Origin: Oscillospiraceae bacterium
GTDB lineage: Bacteria > Bacillota > Clostridia > Oscillospirales > Ruminococcaceae
Assembly: GCA_031280965.1 (NCBI GenBank)
Contig: JAITFZ010000023.1
Location: 1 to 41,376 of the forward strand
Direction of reading: 5' to 3'
Length of the DNA stretch: 41,376 nt
Positions 6,502 to 14,965 of the stretch are shown in pieces (position 1 is the stretch's first letter; the number at the start of each line of letters is the position of its first letter). The notes beneath the pieces are model-generated. The model did no database searches, was not told the origin of the DNA, and saw nothing but the letters and a program-made list of their open reading frames with translations. The position numbers and the translations under genes are program-made.

Positions 6502-7623
6502 TTAATCCCAACCGGGTCTGCTCGGAAGCGTACCGACGGCTTCCGCAAACATGAAATTCATGCCGTCACCGACGTCAAACGGGTTGGCGGGGTTGCCGAG
6601 AAATAACCTTATAGGGTTAGCTTGGGAAAAAAAGTTTACTGCGGAGCAGAAGTGTTCAAGCAAACTGCCCCCTCCCATAGTCGCCCAGTCCTCCGGCGGC
6701 GCGAACAAAACATCTACCCGCGCCCAATGAATACAGTTAAGAGGGTTGTCATGAATACAAGCATCGGCAATGCAGTTGGTTTCGTCGCTTTCCACGTTCA
6801 TAATCCTTACTGCGGTTCCGTGCGCGGCTGAACTCATGACGTGTGCCGTGCAGTGCCTCATTCCCGCGCCGACTCTTATGTTTTCCGAGTCGTCCGGCAG
6901 AATCATGTATATGATATAATTTCCTTTCGGCGGCGAATACTCAATGTCAACCGTCCACCTTATAATGCCGGTATTGTTATGCGCCATATCCTGACAGGCG
7001 GAGTTAAAGCAGCCTTCCGATTCACACACGTACTGCCTTATATGCGGGATTGCGTCTTTGTCTAAATTCGAGAAGAATTTCATGGCAGGCGCGCCGTTAT
7101 GCGTTACGATGGTTCCGAATTCGTCCCATGCCGCGCCGAACTGCGGCTTTGTAATCTGAAGCGGTGAACCCTCGTTAAAGAAGCCGCCGATTTGCCCCGC
7201 TATTTCAACAGGAAGGTCAATCGTAGTTTCAATCACGCAGGAAGGGTCGGGAGGGAGTCCGCACATGCCGCAGGGCGAGGTAACGGAACATTCTAATATT
7301 ACGTTAATTGTAAACGGGTTTCCGTCAGCGTCGACAAAAATGATGTCACCATCTCCGGCCGGCGCAAACAGTATGTGCGAATTTGCTCCGATGTCATCGA
7401 AAGAGAACGACCCGCCGGCGGCTATGTCCTCAACCTGACTGTCTATGCCTTCTGCAGCTTTTACGTTTTTTGTCCTTAATTGTATGCTGAACATCAAAAG
7501 CTGCATAAGCATAAGCGTCATAATAGTAAACAGTGTCAGCGCAATCATGCACTCGGTAAGAGTGAAGCCGCTGTTATTTTTTATGCGCTGAAATAAAGTT
7601 TTTACGATTTTTATGGTTTTCAT
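6502..7623 (-). CDS. type IV pseudopilin (minor pilin)
   Basis: The 373-residue product has a prepilin leader ending KNNSG followed by FTLTECMIALTLFTIM, so PilD would cut before Phe and leave Glu at position 5. The rest is a large periplasm-side or surface domain with paired Cys groups (CGMCG, CESEGCFNSAC, NCIADAC). Its size fits a tip or minor pilin rather than the main subunit. AAGGAG lies nine bases before the ATG. It lies between the PilX-like gene (gap 39) and the second pseudopilin. Minor pilins of this kind prime pilus assembly and can carry the adhesive surface; that role is inferred. Confidence 0.85.
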   Translation of the reverse strand: MKTIKIVKTLFQRIKNNSGFTLTECMIALTLFTIMTLMLMQLLMFSIQLRTKNVKAAEGIDSQVEDIAAGGSFSFDDIGANSHILFAPAGDGDIIFVDADGNPFTINVILECSVTSPCGMCGLPPDPSCVIETTIDLPVEIAGQIGGFFNEGSPLQITKPQFGAAWDEFGTIVTHNGAPAMKFFSNLDKDAIPHIRQYVCESEGCFNSACQDMAHNNTGIIRWTVDIEYSPPKGNYIIYMILPDDSENIRVGAGMRHCTAHVMSSAAHGTAVRIMNVESDETNCIADACIHDNPLNCIHWARVDVLFAPPEDWATMGGGSLLEHFCSAVNFFSQANPIRLFLGNPANPFDVGDGMNFMFAEAVGTLPSRPGWD

Positions 7624-7662
7624 GGCGTTTCACTCCTTTTCTTAGTTAAAGTAGGTTAGGCG

Positions 7663-10600
7663 TTATCGGTAGCCCGCAGTTTTGAACATTCCGGGCTTGA
7701 ACGACCAGCCCTCCGCTTTGTTTATACATACACACAGGCAGTCGAGGTTACCGGGACCGGGGGGGCCGTTCGGGCAGCCGGGGCAACCGCCGCACTTGAC
7801 GCAGGGACAGTAGCAGTTAGATGCCCTCTCGTAACATAACAGGCAGTAGTCCTCGCCGTGGGTACAAAACTCCCCGCAGAAGTCACACCTGCATTCAATT
7901 CCGCAATCCTGCCACCACAGCGCCCCGCAACGGGGACAGGTACAGTCACATTCATTGAAGTCGGGCATTTCCCCTTCTGCGCCTTTCTTTTTGCCGCAGT
8001 CGGGACAAACTTCACAGTCGGTACAATTCGCTTCGCCGCAGAAGCTGCACACTGTACAGCGTCCGCCGTCAGCTTCGCAGTCTTCCACCTGTTTTTCGCA
8101 TATGGCGCATTTCAGGCATATGCAGGGTCTTTGCGAGCAATCAGGACAGACGCATATGCAGGGGTTGCTTTCGCAACCATGACCGCATTTAAGCGGCGTA
8201 GGCGGTCTGAACTGCATACCTCTGAACGATTCGCCGACAAGTTCGCTTACTACGCCTCTGTCGGTGCGTCCTTCGGGATTACGGTAATAATCCACGGGCA
8301 TTATGTGCGTCATGGCTATTCTGCTTCTAAGCTGGCTTGAGCCGCGGAAGTCGCCGATTATATATCCGCCGAACCCGAAAGAGTTATCGTTGTTATTATT
8401 TATAAAGTTGCCTACAGGAACACCCGCGCCGGGGGCGTAGATAAAGCCCATTATTACATTTCTTCTGCCGTAGATGACCGGCCCCGTGGAGTTGCTTTCG
8501 CTGTCCATGTCGGTAACGAAGAATATGTTATTATGGATATAGAGCTGTGTGCCGCTTGCGCCGTGCTTTTCAATCAGGTTAGAACCATTGTCCTGTCTTA
8601 AAATATACCGCCCGAAGTATTCGGTATAAGCGTATTCTAACTTATTGCTCGGATTACAATACTTGCACGACATCTGGAAGTTTAAGCCGTTCTCGGTTCC
8701 GCAGTCATAAAGCGGGTGAAGGGCGTTTCTTACGGTGTTCATCATTAAGTTATGGTTGGCAATGTTTATAGTGCCGTTAACCCCGCCGGTTCCGTTGGTG
8801 CCTATGAAAAGACCGGCTAAATCCGAGGTGTGCGTGATGTTAAAGGACGATGCGGCGTTAAATTCCTGAACCCACGCCAAATGCCCTACGAACATATGCT
8901 GCATGGGGGCGTAGTCCTTATTATCCAACGCGAAAATTACGCTCCCTGCGCCTTTTACGAGGATATTAAGGTAACTGTCGGTGTTTGTGCTGTTCTGCCA
9001 CGCAAACTGATTACCCTGCGAAGCTCCGTGCAGTACAAGATAGATGTCCTTGTGTTGCGTCGGGTCGTCGGGGAAGCCGTTCGTGGTGTCGATTATTATG
9101 GTTCTTATAGGGCTCGCGCCGGTGGTCGGCACCTGCCCCGAAGCTATTCTTCCGCTGTCGCTTATTACAACAGTGTTCGCGCCGTAGTTGACCCAGCTTC
9201 CTCCTCCGGGCGGCGGTTGGTCTCCGCGGCGCCGTCTTGTTGTAGAGGCGGTCGAAGCGGTTAAATTGATTGCATTATTCGCGTTGTTGGTCAGCTTGCT
9301 TCTCGTTGTCGGGTCTAAGCGGTCTGTCTGCGGGTTGGTCTGCGGTCTCCACTGCGGCGCCCAAAACTGCTTAAATGCGGTGTCCGTAACGGAGGGGTCG
9401 TGTCCTTCCGTGCCGGGCGTGGTTACGCGGCTCTGTATAATCTGACCGTTGCTATTAAACTCTGTTCTCATTATAACGCCGTCTAAATAATATCCCACGT
9501 TATCCTGAAGCTCTAAGAACTGGAATATCGCGCCGTTATTAATGCCGGTAGTGATTTCGGTTACTCCGGGAAGAGTCATGCCTTCGGGAATATGCATGAA
9601 CAGGGGCCAACCCATACCGTTCCATGCAGCGGGAAGGCTTCTGACATTCCCTGTCACAAGGTTTCTGTTACTGCCGGTAATGCTGTTTGCTCCCCCTCTT
9701 GTATAGATGTTAAGGTTCGCGCCTATTTGTCCGGCGTTGTTCGGGTTATTAAACGCAACGCCCGTGTTGGTGTGAATAGTTACGTTGTTGCCTACCTGCG
9801 AGGTGTTAATCGTTACCCTGCCGGTAGCGTAAATTGTCATATTATTCGGAATACGCGCACCGTCGAAGCTTGCGTCGCCGAATATATACATAACCGTTCC
9901 GTTCATAAGGTGGTGCGCGGACGATGTGCTGAAAGAACGCGCACGAATCACACTGCTCGGGGTTATATTCGACTGCTGTGTTTCGCCCTGACTTCTGCGG
10001 AACTCAAAATCTCCCCATATATTTATATTAATGACTTCGTTCTGGGGTATAAACTGCGCTTCCTGCGCGTTGATACAGCCGAAAGAGTTGAAGCCCGCGC
10101 TGATTAACGGGTGCGAAAGAGTGACTATCTTATTTCCCTGTCTCGGGAAATAGCCGCCGAAATATGAGCGGGCGTTTAAGTTAATCTGGTCGAAAGACAT
10201 CTGGTTGTCGGCTATCGTCGGTCTGCCGCGATAAGACGCGGGAACCTCAAAGAAGCCGTCATCTTCATTACGACCGCCGGGAGAGGTGCCGGGGTCGCCC
10301 GGAGGCTCCCATACGCCCTCTACAGCTTCCGGAATATCACGCGGCTGAGCCGCCCAAGCAGGAAGCTCCCATATGAAAACATCGCCGTGGTCGAAATCGT
10401 CATGCTGCTGAAAAGACCCTATCTGCGCGGGTATATGGTCGAGTTCATACTCAATCAGCCTGATAAAGCTCTGCTCATCGTTGTCGTTTCTGATAATGGT
10501 TTCAAACTCGAACCTTGCTATAGTTCTGCCTTCAGACGGTATGAATAAATCCTCTAAGCGTCTTATGATGATTTCATACTCGCCCATCGACCCGCCGACA

Positions 10601-10965
10601 GAAAGAGGAATCCGCGCACCTGTCCTCATAACGCTGGCATCGGGGTCCAACGGGTCAAACGGCGGCAACTCTAAAAACGCCCTGATAAACCCGTCATCGA
10701 TTTCATCAGTCCTCGCACCACTCGGCAAAGTGGTGATGTATCGGTCAAGGTAATCGAAAACCCAGTCGTTTACCGAGGTCGCTGTTTGATAAAGCTGTTC
10801 GCTTTTAGCGTCCTCGAAAACCTCCCCTCTCTCGGCGGCTATTGTAAGAAACAGCGCCATAGCGAGCATAAGCAACAGCGTCATGGTCGCAAGAACGGTA
10901 ATCAAAATCGCGCCGTCCTTCCTTATTAAGCTGTTGGTTTTCTTTCCTGTTATTTTCTGTAACAT
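7663..10965 (-). CDS. very large PilX/GspK-like minor pilin with Cys-dense C-terminus
   Basis: The 1100-residue product starts with a short positive leader, then KDG-AILITVLATMTLLLML, a PilX/GspK-type prepilin site and assembly helix. The middle (about 260-800) is rich in Asn, Thr and Gly with short repeating strands such as NNMTIYATGRVTI and NNVTIHTNTGVAF, suggesting a beta-helix. Residues about 927-1077 hold roughly 38 Cys in CxC and CxxC groups, like a chain of zinc ribbons. Known PilX proteins are about 150-200 residues, so this is strongly enlarged; C. difficile PilK is a possible functional counterpart. The ATG at 10965 has AGGAGG seven bases upstream and is preferred to the one 27 bases earlier. 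Confidence 0.8.
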   Translation of the reverse strand: MLQKITGKKTNSLIRKDGAILITVLATMTLLLMLAMALFLTIAAERGEVFEDAKSEQLYQTATSVNDWVFDYLDRYITTLPSGARTDEIDDGFIRAFLELPPFDPLDPDASVMRTGARIPLSVGGSMGEYEIIIRRLEDLFIPSEGRTIARFEFETIIRNDNDEQSFIRLIEYELDHIPAQIGSFQQHDDFDHGDVFIWELPAWAAQPRDIPEAVEGVWEPPGDPGTSPGGRNEDDGFFEVPASYRGRPTIADNQMSFDQINLNARSYFGGYFPRQGNKIVTLSHPLISAGFNSFGCINAQEAQFIPQNEVININIWGDFEFRRSQGETQQSNITPSSVIRARSFSTSSAHHLMNGTVMYIFGDASFDGARIPNNMTIYATGRVTINTSQVGNNVTIHTNTGVAFNNPNNAGQIGANLNIYTRGGANSITGSNRNLVTGNVRSLPAAWNGMGWPLFMHIPEGMTLPGVTEITTGINNGAIFQFLELQDNVGYYLDGVIMRTEFNSNGQIIQSRVTTPGTEGHDPSVTDTAFKQFWAPQWRPQTNPQTDRLDPTTRSKLTNNANNAINLTASTASTTRRRRGDQPPPGGGSWVNYGANTVVISDSGRIASGQVPTTGASPIRTIIIDTTNGFPDDPTQHKDIYLVLHGASQGNQFAWQNSTNTDSYLNILVKGAGSVIFALDNKDYAPMQHMFVGHLAWVQEFNAASSFNITHTSDLAGLFIGTNGTGGVNGTINIANHNLMMNTVRNALHPLYDCGTENGLNFQMSCKYCNPSNKLEYAYTEYFGRYILRQDNGSNLIEKHGASGTQLYIHNNIFFVTDMDSESNSTGPVIYGRRNVIMGFIYAPGAGVPVGNFINNNNDNSFGFGGYIIGDFRGSSQLRSRIAMTHIMPVDYYRNPEGRTDRGVVSELVGESFRGMQFRPPTPLKCGHGCESNPCICVCPDCSQRPCICLKCAICEKQVEDCEADGGRCTVCSFCGEANCTDCEVCPDCGKKKGAEGEMPDFNECDCTCPRCGALWWQDCGIECRCDFCGEFCTHGEDYCLLCYERASNCYCPCVKCGGCPGCPNGPPGPGNLDCLCVCINKAEGWSFKPGMFKTAGYR

Positions 10966-11053
10966 AGCTGTACCTCCTGTCTGTACATGCAAAGCGGCTG
11001 TCGGGTGGATGGATTGGTGTGGTTGCCGTGACTTATACTATACTATATATATT

Positions 11054-12055
11054 CTATTCTTCTTCGGCTTTTTCTGATTCTTCGGATTCATCTTCCGATT
11101 GTTCATCCGACGGGGAGAACCTTGATTCCGGTATTTCCATAGGTCTTACTACATAAAGACTGAGGTTGAACGAATAAAGGATTAAACCTCCGTCATCTTC
11201 ATCGCCGAAAGCTTCGGCTTGCGATTCTACGCTCTGGAACAGCGTAGCGGTGTTTATGCCCATACGCAGCGGGTATTCATGCAGATAGTCTAAAAAGTCT
11301 AAGTACTGCGCGTAGGTCATCTCCAGTACAAAGGTTGCTGTTATAAGCCCCGCGCCGATACTTTCCGTTGCAAGACCTATGCGGAGAATGTCGAGGAACA
11401 TTGACCTGCTTTCATCGGAAATACCGCTGTCCCTGTCCTTGAGTATTTCTGAAACAACCCTCATGAAAGTTGTGGTTGATTCCGTAAGCTCGGCTATTTT
11501 TTCCGCAAATTCATCCGAGTCCTCGCTTGAGTCGAGAATGTACCTGACTATTTCAAAAATCGGGTCCCATACCTCCTCCTCGTCAACAGCGGCGGCGTCA
11601 ACCTCTTCCTGGCTGACGAAAAGGAAAGCGTACTCCCTGAGCGAATATCTTACGTCTCTTCCGCCCCTGAACAGTTGCAGTGAAAGCGACGCTTCACCTA
11701 TATCAGTTATGAATATTCCTGCGTGGTCGGTAAAACCGTTGCCGTTATTGGCGCCGTTCAGGATTTCCTGTACCATTGTAACAGCTTCGGTGTTTGTCAT
11801 TTCCTCGAAAAACCCTTCGTGTACAACTAAGGCTTTTTCGCGGGCTTCAACATAGGTAGCGCTCAGCTCAATGTCCCGTCTTCTGAGTTCGTGGGCAGAT
11901 ACAATCTGACTTTCTTTTTGCTCGATTTTGGTTTCAACCTCGCCTATTCCCTGATATGCGGGATAAGCGATGAAATAACCGCCTAAGCCGAGAACTATAC
12001 CTGATATAACGATTAAGATTATGATTTTTTCAATCCCGCTTATATTACGGCTCAA
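11054..12055 (-). CDS. pilO: PilO-like pilus alignment protein
   Basis: The 333-residue product has one N-terminal membrane helix (about 9-30), a coiled-coil segment (EVETKIEQKESQIVSAHELRRRD) and an extracytoplasmic domain, the layout of PilO/GspM. PilO joins PilN and links the cytoplasmic PilM platform to the growing pilus. The C-terminal 25 residues are highly acidic. It is longer than usual PilO (about 200). The start is TTG, with GGGGGG seven bases upstream, and overlaps the end of the pilMN gene by 11 bases, which implies coupled translation. Sequence likeness to PilO is weak; position after pilMN and topology carry the call. Confidence 0.7.
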   Translation of the reverse strand: MSRNISGIEKIIILIVISGIVLGLGGYFIAYPAYQGIGEVETKIEQKESQIVSAHELRRRDIELSATYVEAREKALVVHEGFFEEMTNTEAVTMVQEILNGANNGNGFTDHAGIFITDIGEASLSLQLFRGGRDVRYSLREYAFLFVSQEEVDAAAVDEEEVWDPIFEIVRYILDSSEDSDEFAEKIAELTESTTTFMRVVSEILKDRDSGISDESRSMFLDILRIGLATESIGAGLITATFVLEMTYAQYLDFLDYLHEYPLRMGINTATLFQSVESQAEAFGDEDDGGLILYSFNLSLYVVRPMEIPESRFSPSDEQSEDESEESEKAEEE

Positions 12056-13541
12056 GGATGTTCCCCCCTTTCACTCTCATTCCTAAGGTGAACAATAAGA
12101 ATTCGTCTTCTGTTTCCTCAATAGATACCCTCGTGTATCCGTAGAAAGTTATATTCTGGAAGTATCCGTTCTCAATAAGCGCTTCGGTAAACGCCGCAGG
12201 GTGTGCATCGTCAGTACAGATAAAGTTTACAGTTGTTGTATAGCCGGTGACTGTAAACGGCCCGAATATCTCTAATCCGTCGAACGGTTCCATTACCGCT
12301 ACAAGCCGCTCCGCTATATTGCGTGTCATCTTAGGCTGAAAATCAAATAATACTTTAGCGGTGTCTACGGCATCCGAGTAATTACCGAATTTTTGAATTG
12401 CGTCCTCTTTCTCGTTGACGCTCGCCAATGTTTCCGAGTAGCGCAGTGTGAGGAATTCCGATTCAAGGTTTTCAAGCGTTCTTTCCTTACCGCCCGTTAT
12501 GAAGGTTAAAGTAGCCCAAACACCCAAAACAATTACGGCGCACACCGCCGCAAAAAGCAGTGCGACAAGGCTGAACCTCATGTTCAGCGTCTTGATTCTC
12601 TTTTCCTTAGTATTGAGGAGGTTTATGTTCTCGGTTTTAACATCAACTTTAATTAACGAGCCGATAACGTTCGCGAATTCAATGAAGTTATAATTCCGCT
12701 TCGATTTTACAATATCGCTCGGATACTCAAACTCACGCGCTTCAAGATTAAGCTGTTTGATTGTCGCGTGGAGCGCCTTTTCGTCTTTGATTGCGCCGAA
12801 GTACTGGATTTCCTTTATTTCCCCCGACAGCTCGTTTTGGTCGAGCAGGTGCATGGTTCTGAAAAGGTTGTCGAAAACCGCGAGGTTTATATAATCGGGG
12901 CTGTTCTCGTAGTCCGATGCGTCGATTTTGGTGTGACGCGAGAAGACCACGGCGCCCTTGTTATAAAGGTTTATACTGATAAAGTTTTTATCAATCTGAA
13001 GCAACAGAAGCGGCGAAAAGTTTTTATAAACCGACGACTTTCTGACAAGCCTTGTAATACAGGTGTTACTGACCATGACAAGCTTGGTTTTCAACCCAAT
13101 CTGTCGCGACAGTTCAAGATAAATGTCTATCATGTTCTGCGGACAGGCGGCGGCGATAACCTTGAGCTTCGGACCCTCGTCGGTGACTATTTCCTCCGAT
13201 ATGCTGTATGTAATATTATATTCATCGCCGAGCGACATTTCGTTTTGAATTATGGATTCAACCACGAAGTTTTCGCTGCCGGATTTCGGCTTAGGGATTT
13301 CAATTTCCTTATAAAGAATCATACCGGAGTTGATACACATAATCGCTTCTCTGTCCGAGATTTTCTCGGTGACGAGAATGTCGGTGATTTCACCCGCGAC
13401 TATATGCATGTCTAAGATTCTTCCGTTTTCAATACAGCCAACGGGTAAATCCCGCATTATGGCTTTCTTTACGGAAATTTTCGCGGCAACGGTTGCTTCC
13501 AACAGCTTTATTTGGGTATCGGTAATATCGATTGATATCAT
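12045..13541 (-). CDS. pilMN: PilM-PilN fusion protein
   Basis: Residues 1 to about 290 have the actin-like PilM fold (MISIDITDTQIKLLEA at the start, LLLLQIDKNFISINLY as the second phosphate-loop region). Then comes a linker with the PilN motif INLLNTKEKRIK, which in separate PilN binds PilM, a membrane helix at about 323-346 and a PilN-type outer domain. The fusion joins the cytoplasmic ring and the membrane partner in one chain; C. difficile is known to have a fused PilMN, so this is a recognised clostridial arrangement. The gene follows pilC by 38 bases and overlaps the pilO-like gene. Confidence 0.85.
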   Translation of the reverse strand: MISIDITDTQIKLLEATVAAKISVKKAIMRDLPVGCIENGRILDMHIVAGEITDILVTEKISDREAIMCINSGMILYKEIEIPKPKSGSENFVVESIIQNEMSLGDEYNITYSISEEIVTDEGPKLKVIAAACPQNMIDIYLELSRQIGLKTKLVMVSNTCITRLVRKSSVYKNFSPLLLLQIDKNFISINLYNKGAVVFSRHTKIDASDYENSPDYINLAVFDNLFRTMHLLDQNELSGEIKEIQYFGAIKDEKALHATIKQLNLEAREFEYPSDIVKSKRNYNFIEFANVIGSLIKVDVKTENINLLNTKEKRIKTLNMRFSLVALLFAAVCAVIVLGVWATLTFITGGKERTLENLESEFLTLRYSETLASVNEKEDAIQKFGNYSDAVDTAKVLFDFQPKMTRNIAERLVAVMEPFDGLEIFGPFTVTGYTTTVNFICTDDAHPAAFTEALIENGYFQNITFYGYTRVSIEETEDEFLLFTLGMRVKGGNILEP

Positions 13542-13579
13542 TAATCGCCCACCTGCCTTTATAATTTTATTTGAATAAG

Positions 13580-14773
13580 TTACGCAACATTCTCGAACGA
13601 ACCGTACATCAGCGGGAAAATTGTCGCCAGCACTAACGCCACTATGCCGCCCATGAAGATAATCATTATCGGCTCTATCATGGTCGTCAGCTTTTGCAGT
13701 GCCGTATCGGCTTCCTCATCGTAAAAGTCGGCAGACTTAGACAAGATTTCATCAAGTCTTCCGGATTCCTCGCCTATGTAAATAGTGGATGTAAACATAC
13801 CGTCGAAAATGTTGATTTTAGCGATTGCGGCCGAAAGCGGCTCGCCGCGTTTAATGTCATTCAGCACATCTTCAAACAACACCAGCAGATACCTGTTATT
13901 AAGTGTGCCTACCGACTTTTCAATACACTCAACCATCTGCATACCCGACGCAAAGAGGTTCGCCATTGTTCTGCCGAAACGCGCCGTGTATATTATTTTA
14001 ACTAACTTGCCTACCTTAGGCATGGAAACTTTAAATTTGTCAAGCGCCAACCTGACACCCGACACTCTCATAACCGCTCTGATTATAAGCGCCAACACGA
14101 GAATTATAACTAAGATTATATACCACCGACTGGTCAGAAAATCACTGAAAGCCATCATCTGACCCGACAGCCCCGGAAGCTCTTCGCCTTCGGGATACAT
14201 GGTTATAAACATCGGAAGTATAAAAGTGAACAGCGCAATAACAATAATTACCATCAGTACGCCGAGGATAATCGGATATGTAAGCGATTTTTTAACAACG
14301 TTCTTGAGTTTGTTTTCTTTGGCGTAGTGGTCGGCAACCCTGTCAACAATCATGTCTAAGTTGCCCGAACTCTCTCCCGCCGCCATCATTCCCACAAATA
14401 ATTCGGGGAAGACGCCTTCCTTCATTTCAAGTGTTTCGGTAAAGGAGCGCCCTCTTTGAAGCTCTTCATAAATATCGCGAAGAACTTCTCTGGCTTTTTT
14501 GTTTTCTTCCTGCGTCATGAGAATGTGTAATGCGCGCACTAAGTTTATGCCCGAATAAAGCATTGCGCTGAGCTGACGGCAGAAAATCGAAAGCTTGGCT
14601 GTCTTGAACTTGTATTTCAAGGTTTGTTCTTTTTCCTTGACTACCTCGCTTCGAGTTACGAAAAGGTCGCGGCCGCGCAGAATTTCAACCAACTGCTGAT
14701 TGCTTTCGGCAACTTCGGTGCCTTTTCTGACTTTTCCTGTAAGGTCGGTCGCCTGATAAGAAAATAAAGCCAT
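13580..14773 (-). CDS. pilC: type IV pilus inner-membrane platform protein PilC
   Basis: The 397-residue product has the two T2SSF domains of the PilC/GspF family, opening with MALFSYQATDLTGKVRKG and ending with the family-typical EPIMIIFMGGIVALVLATIFPLMYG. There are three membrane regions (about 170-195, 215-235 and 370-390). PilC sits under the pilus and couples the PilB motor to subunit insertion. It is the first gene of the cluster, with GGAGG seven bases before the ATG and a strong sigma-A promoter about 90 bases upstream. Confidence 0.95.
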   Translation of the reverse strand: MALFSYQATDLTGKVRKGTEVAESNQQLVEILRGRDLFVTRSEVVKEKEQTLKYKFKTAKLSIFCRQLSAMLYSGINLVRALHILMTQEENKKAREVLRDIYEELQRGRSFTETLEMKEGVFPELFVGMMAAGESSGNLDMIVDRVADHYAKENKLKNVVKKSLTYPIILGVLMVIIVIALFTFILPMFITMYPEGEELPGLSGQMMAFSDFLTSRWYIILVIILVLALIIRAVMRVSGVRLALDKFKVSMPKVGKLVKIIYTARFGRTMANLFASGMQMVECIEKSVGTLNNRYLLVLFEDVLNDIKRGEPLSAAIAKINIFDGMFTSTIYIGEESGRLDEILSKSADFYDEEADTALQKLTTMIEPIMIIFMGGIVALVLATIFPLMYGSFENVA

Positions 14774-14792
14774 ATAACCTCCACACGTTTAT

Positions 14793-14845
14793 CGGCGGTA
14801 ATAAATCGCCGCTTTTTAACAGACGGACATACGTTCGGGTCTGTT
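14793..14845 (-). promoter_or_regulatory. two hairpins in the pilC 5' leader
   Basis: On the minus strand the leader first forms AACAGAC/GTCTGTT (14845-14839 with 14824-14818) and then CGGCG/CGCCG (14811-14807 with 14797-14793). Both lie between the predicted transcription start and the pilC ribosome site. I see no match to the c-di-GMP riboswitch consensus that controls pili in some clostridia. Confidence 0.4.
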
Positions 14846-14862
14846 TATGTTTCTGCACAATA

Positions 14863-14891
14863 ATTATATCACAAAATTAACGAGTTTTCAA
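14863..14891 (-). promoter_or_regulatory. sigma-A promoter of the pilus operon
   Basis: Minus strand TTGAAA (14891-14886), 17 bases, TATAAT (14868-14863). It would give an 80-base leader before pilC. Confidence 0.75.
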
Positions 14892-14965
14892 GGTTAAATT
14901 TATAGAATTTTTACAAAGATTTTTATTGATAATGTACAATATGTTAATATAATTTATATATAGAA

